Part shown: positions 7,728-15,624 of the stretch, piece after piece
Layout of the letters: each line of letters begins with the position of its first letter
How positions within the stretch are numbered: the stretch's first letter is position 1
Assembly (NCBI GenBank): GCA_949502235.1
Contig: CATBDC010000019.1
Location: 1 to 62,891, forward strand
Origin: an uncultured Lachnospiraceae bacterium
Lineage (GTDB): Bacteria > Bacillota > Clostridia > Lachnospirales > Lachnospiraceae
Reading direction: 5' to 3'
Length of the DNA stretch: 62,891 nucleotides
The notes under the pieces: generated by a model
Seen by the model: only the letters and a program-made list of their open reading frames with translations
Databases searched by the model: none
What the model was told of the DNA's origin: nothing
Program-made: the position numbers and the translations under genes

Positions 7728-8554
7728 AATGCTTCACCTGCCCTTTCTAATTCTTCCATAGCCTTCTGGTACTGTTCATCATTCGGTGCGGTTCCGTGCC
7801 AGGAAACCTGGTTTTCCATAAAGGAAATGCCCTTTCCTTTTATCGTTTTCATGACAATGGCAGTTGGCATACCTTTTACATTTCTTGCCTCATCAAAAGC
7901 TTTTTTCAGCTGGCTGAAGTCATTTCCGTCTGCTACATTCACCACATGGAAATTAAAGGCCTCAAATTTTTTGTCAATAGGATAGGGAGAATTGATATCC
8001 TCAATGGCTCCGTCAATCTGAAGTCCGTTGTTGTCGATAATCGCAACAAAATTATCTAATTTATGGTGTCCTGCCAGCATGGCCGCTTCCCATACCTGCC
8101 CCTCCTGGATTTCACCGTCTCCGAGGAGCGTGTAGGTACGGTAGGAAGCCCCATAAAGCTTCGCAGCCAGCGCCATGCCCACAGCGGCAGAGATTCCCTG
8201 GCCCAGGGAGCCGCTTGACATATCAACCCCCGGGATATGCTTCATGTCAGGATGTCCCTGCAGGATGGAGCCGGGCTGACGGAGCGTAGTGAGGGTGGAT
8301 ACAGGAAAATATCCACGAAGCGCAAGCACTGCATAGAGCCCCGGAGCCGTATGCCCTTTCGAGAGCACAAAGCGGTCACGCCCCGGATCCTTTGGATTTT
8401 CGGGGTCTATATTCATTTCTTCAAAATATAAATAGGTAAATAGCTCCGCAGAGGATAAGGAGCCCCCGGGATGGCCTGCCTTTGCACTGTGGACCGAAGT
8501 AAGGATACCTTTCCGCACCTCATTTGCAGTCATCATAAGTTTCTGTTTATCCAT
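7715..8554 (-). CDS. Transketolase, N-terminal subunit (ThDP-binding domain)
   Basis: This 279-aa partner of the downstream subunit binds the diphosphate part of thiamine diphosphate. It shows the family landmarks SAKAGHPGGSLS, DRFVLSKGH, GSLGQGIS and the GDGEIQEGQVWEA cofactor motif ending in DNNGLQIDG. Length is normal for the split bacterial and archaeal type. The start is fixed by AAGGAGGAAACAA directly ahead of ATG 8554. It is the first gene of the transketolase operon, which diverges from the kinase/LacI genes. Confidence 0.95.
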   Translation of the reverse strand: MDKQKLMMTANEVRKGILTSVHSAKAGHPGGSLSSAELFTYLYFEEMNIDPENPKDPGRDRFVLSKGHTAPGLYAVLALRGYFPVSTLTTLRQPGSILQGHPDMKHIPGVDMSSGSLGQGISAAVGMALAAKLYGASYRTYTLLGDGEIQEGQVWEAAMLAGHHKLDNFVAIIDNNGLQIDGAIEDINSPYPIDKKFEAFNFHVVNVADGNDFSQLKKAFDEARNVKGMPTAIVMKTIKGKGISFMENQVSWHGTAPNDEQYQKAMEELERAGEALCQR

Positions 8555-8587
8555 TTGTTTCCTCCTTAAGTTGAATACTTAATCAAT

Positions 8588-8647
8588 ATAGTTAATGTTA
8601 ACTATATAATATAAAAATATTTTAAAGCCAGGAATTTAAAATGTCAA
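8588..8647 (-). promoter_or_regulatory. Transketolase promoter with LacI-type operator
   Basis: On the minus strand, TTGACA (8647-8642) and TAAAAT (8624-8619) are 17 nt apart. Just downstream lies ATAGTTAATGTTAACTAT (8605-8588). Near-identical boxes (GTTAACGTTAACTATAACG) lie in the same position after the promoters at 10961 and 13959. The layout suggests road-block repression by the LacI regulator encoded at 9850. Confidence 0.7.
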
Positions 8648-8670
8648 TTAGCACTTATGCACAAAATTCC

Positions 8671-8906
8671 GTTACTGTTTACTACGTTCACAGCAGCCTG
8701 CAAAAATTCAATTAAAATTGCCTTTGGCAAATTTCATACAAATACTGGACAATTAGCCCATATTAGGCTATTCTAAGTACTGGTAGTAGAAATTACTTTA
8801 CCGATAACTTAAATGTTCCTTGATATTTTAGGAAAAGGAAATCCCATCCGGAAAGCGTATTTTAGGTGGGATTGGGAAGGTTACCGTGAACGGAGTGAAC
8901 AGTAAC
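8671..8906. repeat. Inverted GTTACTG-family modules flanking the pfkB upstream region
   Basis: 8671-8740 starts GTTACTGTTTACTACG and continues into an AATTAAAATTGCC...GGCAAATTT hairpin. 8838-8906 is the same kind of module in reverse, ending GTGAACGGAGTGAACAG. They face each other across about 100 bp. The longest kinase reading frame would start with a GTG inside the right-hand module, which is not a real start. The 100 bp between the arms show no gene; a weak LacI-like half site (CCGATAACTTAAATGTTCC) is at about 8801-8820. Confidence 0.6.
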
Positions 8907-8924
8907 TGCGGAGGAAGAGATAGC

Positions 8925-9848
8925 ATGAGAAATGAGAAGGTCGATATTGTTGTTATCGGCAATATTGTGAGGGAAACGATTTTTCTGACAGATAAAATTA
9001 TAGGCCCGGTGCTGGGAAGCCCCTGTGCCTACACAAGTCTTGCTCTGGCAAAGGCCGGGAAGGCAGTGGGAATTGTTACTTACTGCGGGGAAGAGATGCA
9101 GAAGGTCATTACAAGAGAGCTAAGGCTTGTGGATACGACAGGATGTATTCCGTATCTGTATACAACGGAGAACCACCTGATTTACCAGGAGGAGGAACGA
9201 AACAGGGTAGAATATTTCAAAGTGGCGCCGGTTATTCATTATGATGTCATACCAGAAGAATATCTGGAGGCATCCGTTTTTTTCATTTGTCCCATGGATT
9301 TTGAGGTTGATGTTGAGATTTGTGAAAAGCTAAGCAGGGCCGGAAAGAAAGTGATTGCGGACCTGGGGGGATATGGGGGGACAACCTCCTATAATCATTT
9401 TTCTATTGGGACAAACAGAGGAAGAAAGCTGATTGAAGATTTGTGTAATAATGCATTTATTATAAAAGCAAGCCAGGACGATCTGCGGTATCTTATGCCG
9501 GATATGGAGATAGAGGAATGTCTGGAATATCTGGTTTCCAGGGGGCCGGCCCATGCGGTTGTCACTATGGGTTCCCGGGGAGCTGCATATTTAAGCAGGG
9601 GCAAAAAGACAGTATTTTCAGGCAGCTTTCCTACAATGGAGAGCCAGGAAAAGAACCTGACAGGGGCCGGGGATGCATTTTCAGCAGGCCTCATTGTCTC
9701 TATGGATGAAGACAAGGAGGACATAGAACGGGCGGTTCGGTATGCAAACAGCATGGCGTCCCTGATTCTGGAGGAAAAGGGCGGATGTGTGGAAACAAGG
9801 ATGCCGATTGACCGCATGGTAAGGCTTCGGATGGAGGGAAAATTATAG
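8925..9848 (+). CDS. PfkB-family sugar/polyol kinase (first of two)
   Basis: This 307-aa ribokinase-fold enzyme transfers phosphate from ATP to a sugar, polyol or nucleoside. The C-terminal PfkB signature LTGAGDAFSAG holds the catalytic aspartate. The N-terminus (DIVVIGNIVRETIF, then GPVLGSPCAYTSLALAKAG) lacks the usual GGxxxN sugar-binding signature and instead shares GPVLGSP with the second kinase at 12364, so the two form their own subgroup. ATG 8925 is chosen because GCGGAGGAAG lies just ahead; the upstream GTG 8886 falls in a repeat. The LacI gene starts one base after its stop, so they are co-translated. Substrate unknown; context suggests an inositol-like or aldose substrate. Confidence 0.85.
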   Translation: MRNEKVDIVVIGNIVRETIFLTDKIIGPVLGSPCAYTSLALAKAGKAVGIVTYCGEEMQKVITRELRLVDTTGCIPYLYTTENHLIYQEEERNRVEYFKVAPVIHYDVIPEEYLEASVFFICPMDFEVDVEICEKLSRAGKKVIADLGGYGGTTSYNHFSIGTNRGRKLIEDLCNNAFIIKASQDDLRYLMPDMEIEECLEYLVSRGPAHAVVTMGSRGAAYLSRGKKTVFSGSFPTMESQEKNLTGAGDAFSAGLIVSMDEDKEDIERAVRYANSMASLILEEKGGCVETRMPIDRMVRLRMEGKL

Positions 9849-9849
9849 T

Positions 9850-10872
9850 ATGAAGAGGGTTACACGATTAAAGGATCTGGCAGAAGGCCTGGGAGTAAGT
9901 ATTACGACAGTGTCAAAGGCTTTAAATGATCATCCGGATATTTCTGCAAAAAGAAAAAAGGAAATTCTGGATTATGCGAAGGAAGTTAATTATATACCTA
10001 ACCAGGTAGCAAGAAGCTTCAGACAGCAGAGAACAAAGATGATCGGTATTGTTATCAGTGATAACTCCAATCCCTTTTATGCAAGAGTTATCCGCGGAAT
10101 CGAGGAAACACTGTCTGTACACGGCTATCACTGTGTTGTTATGAACAGTCACGAGGATGTGGACAAGGAGATACAATTTATCGGAGAATTAAGAGGCCTC
10201 AATGTGGCAGGAGTGATATTAACACCTGCGTCAGGAAACAAGAAGAGCCGTGAGCTCCTTAAAAACTATGACATTCCCTATGTCCTGGTGAACCGTTACA
10301 TTGAGAGGGATGAGGATACCTATGTAGTACTGGATGACGAACAGGCGGCCTATATGACTGCCAGACATCTGTGCAGCTATGGAAATGACAAAATATTTTT
10401 CCTGAATTTCCTGCCGGGAGTCTCCTCCGCGCAGAACCGGCTGGCGGGTTATAAAAGAGCCCTGAAGGAATGTGGGTTCTCTTATGAATCAAATATGGTG
10501 GTGTCAGGATGTACAAACCAGACGGACGGATACGAGAGTATGAAGAGAATACTGGAAAAAAACAAGCCTCCCTTCTGCGTCATGTGCTACAGCGACTATA
10601 TAGCCATCGGCGCTATCTGTGCCATTCAGGAAAGAGGCTTTCATCTGCCCCATGATGTGGCATTATGCGGGAATGATGATATAGGGATTCTTTCCTTCGT
10701 AAAACCAAGACTTACAACAATCGGCGCTCCAAAGCTTCGGATGGGCATCGCAAGCGCGGAGCTTCTGATAGAGCTTTTAGAATCAAGGCAGGAAGAGACT
10801 GAAGAAGAGATAAAAAAAGAAGAAAAGCATATTGTAATGAAACCAGAACTCATTATAAGAGAAACCTCTTAG
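9850..10872 (+). CDS. LacI-family transcriptional repressor of the sugar island
   Basis: This 340-aa regulator has an N-terminal LacI helix-turn-helix (RLKDLAEGLGVSITTVSKAL, then the hinge helix around IPNQVARSF). A periplasmic-binding-protein-like effector domain follows (IGIVISDNSNPFYARVIRGI). It is translationally coupled to the upstream kinase. Three promoters in the window carry a closely similar palindrome around GTTAACGTTAAC: before the transketolase pair, before the INO1 homologue, and before the ABC ATPase. That fits a LacI operator with a central CG, so this protein is the likely local repressor. The inducer is unknown. Its stop codon overlaps the first bases of a GGGGAC palindrome. 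Confidence 0.9.
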   Translation: MKRVTRLKDLAEGLGVSITTVSKALNDHPDISAKRKKEILDYAKEVNYIPNQVARSFRQQRTKMIGIVISDNSNPFYARVIRGIEETLSVHGYHCVVMNSHEDVDKEIQFIGELRGLNVAGVILTPASGNKKSRELLKNYDIPYVLVNRYIERDEDTYVVLDDEQAAYMTARHLCSYGNDKIFFLNFLPGVSSAQNRLAGYKRALKECGFSYESNMVVSGCTNQTDGYESMKRILEKNKPPFCVMCYSDYIAIGAICAIQERGFHLPHDVALCGNDDIGILSFVKPRLTTIGAPKLRMGIASAELLIELLESRQEETEEEIKKEEKHIVMKPELIIRETS

Positions 10873-10948
10873 GGGACAGGGAGATCTGAATCTGGGACGG
10901 GGAATTTCTAGAAATTCCCCGTCCCAGATTCAGATCTCCCTGTCCCCT
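10871..10948. repeat. GGGGAC-family palindrome, perfect 38-bp arms
   Basis: AGGGGACAGGGAGATCTGAA and the rest of the left arm pair perfectly with the right arm, which ends GATCTCCCTGTCCCCT, around TA. It starts at the stop codon of the LacI gene and ends 12 bp before the next promoter. It probably also terminates transcription. Confidence 0.85.
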
Positions 10949-10960
10949 TTAAAATACTTC

Positions 10961-11060
10961 TTGACATTTTTTGTTTCTGTGGTAAAATTCATATCATAAA
11001 GTAAACGTTAAAGTAAACGTTATTTTTTTATAGGCATCCACTTAAACGTTAACTATAACG
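10961..11060 (+). promoter_or_regulatory. Promoter and LacI-type operators of the INO1 homologue
   Basis: TTGACA (10961-10966) and TAAAAT (10983-10988) are separated by 16 nt. Downstream, AAAGTAAACGTTAAAGTAAA (around 10998-11020) and TTAAACGTTAACTATAACG (11042-11060) form two operator-like boxes. The second matches the box at 14001-14020 over TAACGTTAACTATAACGA-type sequence. Confidence 0.7.
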
Positions 11061-11092
11061 ATTACAAATAAAAATTTTAGGAGGATAAAACT

Positions 11093-12169
11093 ATGGCAGA
11101 CAAGAAAATCAGACTAGCCCTCATTGGTGTGGGCAACTGTGCATGCTCTCTCGTTCAGGGCATCCAGTTCTACAAGACCCCGGAAATCGCGGAGGAGGCC
11201 GGCGGACTCATGCATTATAACCTGGGAGGCTACATCCCTTCCGATATTGAGGTTGTTGTAGGCTTTGATATTGATTCCAAAAAGGTAGGCAAGGATGTCA
11301 GCGAGGCTATTTTAGAATGGCCTAATTGTACATACAAAATCTGTGATGTGCCGAATTTAGGCGCTCCTGTCCTTCGCGGCCCTGTCCTTGACGGTGCTCC
11401 GGAACACTTAAGACATTACTATGGCAAGGACTATTTTACAATTGATGAGTCTCAGGAGCCGGTTGATGTTGTCAAGGCTCTTAAGGATTATAAGGTTGAT
11501 ATTATTTTAATTAATCTTCCTACAGGCTCCCATGACGCGGTAAGATTCTATGTTGACGCTGCATGCAAGGCCGGCTGCGGTATTGTTAACGGTATCCCGG
11601 AGCTTATTGCAAGTACCCCGGAAATTGCGGCACAGTGCAAGGAAGCAGGGGTTCCTGTTATCGGGGACGACTGGAAGAGCCAGCTTGGCGCTACCATCGT
11701 ACACCGTGCGCTCGCAAAGCTTTTTGAGGACAGAGGAATCAAGATTACCAAATCTTACCAGCTTAATTATGCAGGAAACACAGATTTTATCAACCTTGTT
11801 ATGAGGGGCGAGACAAAGCATGTGACGAAGCATGACGCTATTGCCAGCATCTTAAAGCATGATGTGCCGATAGCGCCGGGCTTCGCATTTGTAGACAATC
11901 AGGGTGACCAGAAAACAGCCATCATCTGCATTGAGGGGCAGAAGTTCGGCGGGGCTCCGGTAAGCCTGAACTTAAAGCTTGATGTCATCGACAGCCCGAA
12001 CTCCGGCGGAATCAGCGTAGACGCAGTAAGATGCTGCATGCTTGCAAAGGAGAGAGGCCTTGCGGGAGCCATAGAAGAGCCAAGCTCCTACTTTATGAAG
12101 CACCCGCCAGTGCAGCATCCTGATGACCAGTGCCGGGCTATGCTTGAAGACTTTATCGCAGGCAAATAA
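11093..12169 (+). CDS. Inositol-3-phosphate synthase family protein
   Basis: This 358-aa protein belongs to the INO1 family in its short archaeal/actinobacterial form. The classical enzyme uses tightly bound NAD to convert glucose 6-phosphate to inositol 3-phosphate. Residues 8-25 (ALIGVGNCACSLVQGI) form the nucleotide-binding loop. IGDDWKSQLGATIVHRAL, LNYAGNTDF and the lysine-rich SLNLKLDVIDSPNSGG region are conserved active-site blocks. Its place in an inducible sugar island beside two kinases, an isomerase and an aldolase suggests it acts on an imported sugar or polyol phosphate, possibly in the catabolic direction. That is inference; ordinary inositol phosphate synthesis is the alternative. 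AGGAGGATAAAACT precedes the start. Confidence 0.85.
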   Translation: MADKKIRLALIGVGNCACSLVQGIQFYKTPEIAEEAGGLMHYNLGGYIPSDIEVVVGFDIDSKKVGKDVSEAILEWPNCTYKICDVPNLGAPVLRGPVLDGAPEHLRHYYGKDYFTIDESQEPVDVVKALKDYKVDIILINLPTGSHDAVRFYVDAACKAGCGIVNGIPELIASTPEIAAQCKEAGVPVIGDDWKSQLGATIVHRALAKLFEDRGIKITKSYQLNYAGNTDFINLVMRGETKHVTKHDAIASILKHDVPIAPGFAFVDNQGDQKTAIICIEGQKFGGAPVSLNLKLDVIDSPNSGGISVDAVRCCMLAKERGLAGAIEEPSSYFMKHPPVQHPDDQCRAMLEDFIAGK

Positions 12170-12171
12170 AT

Positions 12172-12242
12172 GCTATTGTTTACAGGTCTGCGCATTTACT
12201 GCGCAGACCGTAAGAAAGTGATTCAGGTGTGAGCAAATAAAT
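12172..12242. mobile_element. GTTACTG-family miniature element just after the INO1 stop
   Basis: CTATTGTTTACAGG leads into the hairpin CTGCGCATTTACTGCGCAG, then GTAAGAAAGTGATTCAGG and TGTGAGCAAATA. GCAAATAAAT occurs on both sides (12162-12171 and 12233-12242), consistent with a target duplication that includes the INO1 stop codon. The hairpin keeps the ATTTACT loop of the 4000-4218 elements but has a different, still paired stem. Confidence 0.65.
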
Positions 12243-12244
12243 AG

Positions 12245-12346
12245 TTGGGGACGGGGTAAAATTAAAAAGTGCCTGTCCCAGATTAAAAAAGGGACAGGGT
12301 AAAATTAATCTGGGACAGGCACTTTTTAATTTTACCCCGTCCCCAA
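12245..12346. repeat. GGGGAC-family palindrome, 40-bp arms
   Basis: TTGGGGACGGGGTAAAATTA begins the left arm, and the perfectly matching right arm ends TTTTACCCCGTCCCCAA. The loop contains another GGGACAGGGTAAAATT unit. It separates the INO1 homologue from the second kinase and could terminate or attenuate transcription between them. Confidence 0.85.
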
Positions 12347-12363
12347 AGAAAGTGGGTAGAAAG

Positions 12364-13287
12364 ATGAATCAGAAATTGGACATTGTAGTAATCGGGACAA
12401 TTATTAAAGAGACGATACAGTTTCCCACAAAAACCATAGGGCCTGTACTGGGAAGTCCGGCTGCCTATTCAAGTCTTGTTATGGCTGCGCAGGGAAGAAA
12501 TGTTGGAATCGTAACATATTATGGAAATGATATGGACGGAATCTTTTCCGAGATGGATGCATTGGATAAGAAGGGTGTCATGCCTTATGAGTATACAACG
12601 ACAAATCTGCTGGTGTACAGGGAAGACGGCACAAAATACGTGGAATACCAAAAGGCGGCTCCGGATATAGAGTTTGAGAAAATTCACCCGGATTATCTTG
12701 AGGCAGATTATTTTAAAATTTGCCCCATGAACTATGAGGTGCAGCCGGATGTTGTAAAAAAGCTTTATAAAATGGGCAAGACAGTTTTTGTGGATCTGGG
12801 CGGATACGGCGGCGCTACCAGTGATGTCCGCCATTCTATAGAGGAAGAATACGGGAAAATGGTGATAGATACTCTTTGCAGAAACAGTACCATTATCAAA
12901 GCCAGCGAGGAGGATCTTCATTCTATTATACCGGGGAGAACAGCCGAAGAGTCAGTACAGTACCTCGTGGCATCAGGCGCAAGAAACGTGGTTGTGACCT
13001 TAGGCAGCAGAGGAGTTCTTTATAAAGAAGGCGCGGCAGATATTGTTTATCTAGAGCCTTTTGAGGCGAAAAGTGAGACAGAGGACGGGACACTTGACTT
13101 TACAGGCGCCGGTGATTCCTTCGGCGCAGGCTTTATGGCATCCTATGTAAAGGAACAGAATATGTACAAGGCAGCCCGTAACGGAAACGCAACGGCTTCT
13201 TTAGTAATTCAGAAATCGGGCGGCTGCACATTCGGCCGGATGCCGGCTGCAGACAGGGTAAAGGAACGGATTAAGACAGGAAGGTAA
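12364..13287 (+). CDS. PfkB-family sugar/polyol kinase (second of two)
   Basis: This 307-aa kinase is a sister of the protein at 8925. They share the opening DIVVIG, the GPVLGSP segment, CPM-x-[YF]-EV in the middle, the GGYGG motif, and a TGAGD catalytic loop (LDFTGAGDSFGAGF here). Equal length and aligned motifs point to an old duplication followed by substrate or partner divergence. I prefer ATG 12364 to GTG 12352; GGGTAGAAAG is the only candidate binding site. A SIS isomerase gene follows after 25 bp, so a kinase-isomerase unit is likely. The substrate cannot be read from sequence. Confidence 0.85.
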   Translation: MNQKLDIVVIGTIIKETIQFPTKTIGPVLGSPAAYSSLVMAAQGRNVGIVTYYGNDMDGIFSEMDALDKKGVMPYEYTTTNLLVYREDGTKYVEYQKAAPDIEFEKIHPDYLEADYFKICPMNYEVQPDVVKKLYKMGKTVFVDLGGYGGATSDVRHSIEEEYGKMVIDTLCRNSTIIKASEEDLHSIIPGRTAEESVQYLVASGARNVVVTLGSRGVLYKEGAADIVYLEPFEAKSETEDGTLDFTGAGDSFGAGFMASYVKEQNMYKAARNGNATASLVIQKSGGCTFGRMPAADRVKERIKTGR

Positions 13288-13312
13288 CGAGTAATATGTG
13301 GAGGAGATAAGG

Positions 13313-13942
13313 ATGAAAAACTATACAGATGCAGAGCTTGTAAATAAAGCAAAGGAAAAAATATTAAAAGAGGCAGAAGCGCTGAAGCTGGTCGCAGGAC
13401 AGGTGGATGAAGCATATGCAAAGACAATAAAGGCGATTCTGGATTGTAAAGGAAGGCTGATTATTACCGGACTGGGGAAGACTGGCCACGTAAGCAAAAA
13501 AATAGCAGCGTCCTTTGCCAGCCTTGGAGTGCCGGCGTTTTTTGTACATAGCTGTGAATCCCTTCACGGGGACATGGGGATGATTACAAAGGATGATGTA
13601 GTAATCATGATATCTAACAGCGGAAAATCACAGGAAATATTAAACATGCTTCCGCCGCTTAAGATTATTGGGGCAAAAACAGTTTCCATTACAAAGGACA
13701 AAAGCTCCCCGCTTGCAAAAGAAACGGATATTGCTATTTTAGTAAACCCCGGAGAAGAAATCGACCATATGGGACTTGCGCCTACCACAAGCTCTACAGG
13801 AGCCCTTGCCGCAGGAGATGCCCTGGCTGTTATTGTTTCTGAAATAAAAGAGTTCAAGAAAGAGAATTTCGCGTTAAGCCATCCGGGCGGAGCGCTGGGA
13901 CAAAAGCTTATAAAAGAGTATCAGTCAAAAATTAACGGATAA
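13313..13942 (+). CDS. KpsF/GutQ-type SIS-domain sugar-phosphate isomerase
   Basis: This 209-aa protein is a single SIS domain resembling arabinose-5-phosphate isomerases, without the CBS pair that KdsD-type enzymes carry. It shows GLGKTGHVSKKIAASFAS, the sugar-phosphate loop MISNSGKSQEI, the HGDMGMI segment, and the catalytic-region SHPGGALGQKL. Such enzymes interconvert aldose and ketose phosphates. Since this one lies in a catabolic operon with a transketolase under the same operator, isomerisation of a pentose or other sugar phosphate for catabolism is more likely than Kdo synthesis; lipopolysaccharide is not expected in this lineage. ATG 13313 has GGAGGAGATAAGG ahead of it; the GTG at 13298 is rejected. 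Confidence 0.85.
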   Translation: MKNYTDAELVNKAKEKILKEAEALKLVAGQVDEAYAKTIKAILDCKGRLIITGLGKTGHVSKKIAASFASLGVPAFFVHSCESLHGDMGMITKDDVVIMISNSGKSQEILNMLPPLKIIGAKTVSITKDKSSPLAKETDIAILVNPGEEIDHMGLAPTTSSTGALAAGDALAVIVSEIKEFKKENFALSHPGGALGQKLIKEYQSKING

Positions 13943-13958
13943 AAAGTCAGAAATAATG

Positions 13959-14020
13959 TTGACTTTTGTCGAATTATGTCGTACAATTTTACTACAAAAA
14001 GTTAACGTTAACTATAACGA
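13959..14020 (+). promoter_or_regulatory. Promoter and LacI-type operator of the ABC transporter operon
   Basis: TTGACT (13959-13964) and TACAAT (13982-13987) are 17 nt apart. The box GTTAACGTTAACTATAACGA (14001-14020) begins about where transcription should start. This is the best match to a perfect LacI palindrome in the window. Confidence 0.75.
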
Positions 14021-14084
14021 TAACGAAGCTTATCGGATGTACGTACATTAAGGAAAATTGCTTTATTCTGAAAGGAGGGTAATA

Positions 14085-15599
14085 TTGGAAGAAAAGAGAA
14101 ATGCGGTTGTACTGCGCGGACTAAAAAAGTATTTCCCCGGTACAAGGGCGCTTGACTGGGATGAGGATGACATTATAGAAGTGCGCCAAGGGGAGATACA
14201 CGGGCTGGTAGGTGAAAATGGAGCCGGTAAATCCACGTTATTTCAGATTTTAATGGGGATTTATGATATGACAGATGGAAGTATGGAGCTTTTCGGAGAG
14301 CCTTATAGGCCTAAAAATGTATACGATGCAGAAAAAGCAGGATTATCTATCATTATGCAGCAGCCTAATTTTGCGTATAATTTAACAGTTGCAGAGAATA
14401 TTTTCCTGGGGCAGGATAAAAAGTTTCTGAATAAAGCAGGGATGATTAACTGGAAAAAGCAGTTTGAAGCAGCGGATGAGGTATTACGGAAATTTAAGTT
14501 TGATCACATAAGCCCCACGGCACTTTTATCCGAGCTGGGTTTTGAGGAGACAAAGCAGGTGGAGATTGCGCGAGCTCTTTCCAGTGACCCGAAGGTACTT
14601 TTGGTGGATGAGACTTCAGCAGCCATATCGAAAAGCTCAGTGGATACCCTGTATCAGCTTTTGAAGGAGCAGAGAGACAAGGGCTGCGCGGTTATCTATA
14701 TTTCACATTTCATAGACGAGGTCCATGAGCTCTGCGACAGGGTAAGCATCCTGCGGGACGGAAGGCTGATCACAAGGCTTGAGATTAATGATTCCGTATC
14801 CCCGGATTTTATTATACAGAATATGGTGGGCCGCGATGTTTCAGACGCAGTTTACCGAAGTGAAGAAAATCATTCTATCGGTGAGGTTATGCTGGAGACA
14901 AAGGGACTTAAAAAGGACGGGGAATTTGAAGGGATTGACCTAAGCGTCTGCTCTGGTGAGATTGTAGGAATTGCGGGAATCGGAGGCTGCGGCTCTGACA
15001 GCTTTGGAAAGGCCTTATTCGGATATGAAAGAATCAGCGGCGGAGAAGTGTATTTTAAAGGAAAGCCCGTAAAGCTAAATTCTCCCCTTGATGCTATGAG
15101 GCTTGGAATCGGATATATACCCAAGGACAGAGATAAGGAAGGGTTATTTTTAATCTATGATTCTGTTGTAAATATTTCTGCCGCGAATATGAAAAATGTA
15201 AGTAAGCATGCAGTTATCAATCATAAGACAGAGCAGAAAATCGCAGTGGAGTCCATAGGAAAGTTTCTGATTAAAACACCATCGGAGACAACATCTGTTT
15301 CTGACCTAAGCGGAGGAAACAGGCAGAAGGTTGCTATTTCCAAATGGGTTGTAAATGATTCGGAATTTTTGATTGTAAATTCTCCTACCAGGGGCGTGGA
15401 TGTAGGCGCGAAGTACGAAATCTATAAAATTCTGGAGGACTTAAAGAACCAGGGCAAGGGGATTCTTTTAATTTCCGATGAGCTGCCGGAGCTGATTGGC
15501 ATGAGTGACAGAGTTTACTGCTTCAAAAAAGGAAAGATTTCCGGTGAATTTACCCGTGACGTTTTTACAGAAGAACGGTTAGCAGGACAGATGGTCTGA
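14085..15599 (+). CDS. Sugar ABC transporter ATP-binding protein (RbsA/MglA type)
   Basis: This 504-aa protein has two nucleotide-binding domains and energises sugar import at the membrane. The first domain has a full Walker A (GENGAGKST) and Walker B (VLLVDETSAA). The second has the degenerate loop GIGGCGSDSFGK, followed by the signature LSGGNRQKVAISKW and a Walker B-like region (NSPTRGVDVGA), as is normal for the ribose/galactose class. The start is a TTG at 14085, chosen because AAAGGAGGG lies 5 nt before it; the longer frame from 14058 has no binding site. The permease follows after 25 bp; the likely binding protein is encoded at 19131. Confidence 0.93.
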   Translation: MEEKRNAVVLRGLKKYFPGTRALDWDEDDIIEVRQGEIHGLVGENGAGKSTLFQILMGIYDMTDGSMELFGEPYRPKNVYDAEKAGLSIIMQQPNFAYNLTVAENIFLGQDKKFLNKAGMINWKKQFEAADEVLRKFKFDHISPTALLSELGFEETKQVEIARALSSDPKVLLVDETSAAISKSSVDTLYQLLKEQRDKGCAVIYISHFIDEVHELCDRVSILRDGRLITRLEINDSVSPDFIIQNMVGRDVSDAVYRSEENHSIGEVMLETKGLKKDGEFEGIDLSVCSGEIVGIAGIGGCGSDSFGKALFGYERISGGEVYFKGKPVKLNSPLDAMRLGIGYIPKDRDKEGLFLIYDSVVNISAANMKNVSKHAVINHKTEQKIAVESIGKFLIKTPSETTSVSDLSGGNRQKVAISKWVVNDSEFLIVNSPTRGVDVGAKYEIYKILEDLKNQGKGILLISDELPELIGMSDRVYCFKKGKISGEFTRDVFTEERLAGQMV

Positions 15600-15624
15600 T
15601 CCGGGCGGAAAGGAATATAAAAAA

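Noticed and set aside
8886-8924. GTG start giving the first kinase 13 extra residues
   Set aside because: It lies inside a dispersed palindrome and has no binding site, while ATG 8925 has a strong one.
13313-13942. Kdo-biosynthesis arabinose-5-phosphate isomerase role
   Set aside because: No other Kdo or lipopolysaccharide gene is near, and the genome type should lack an outer membrane.
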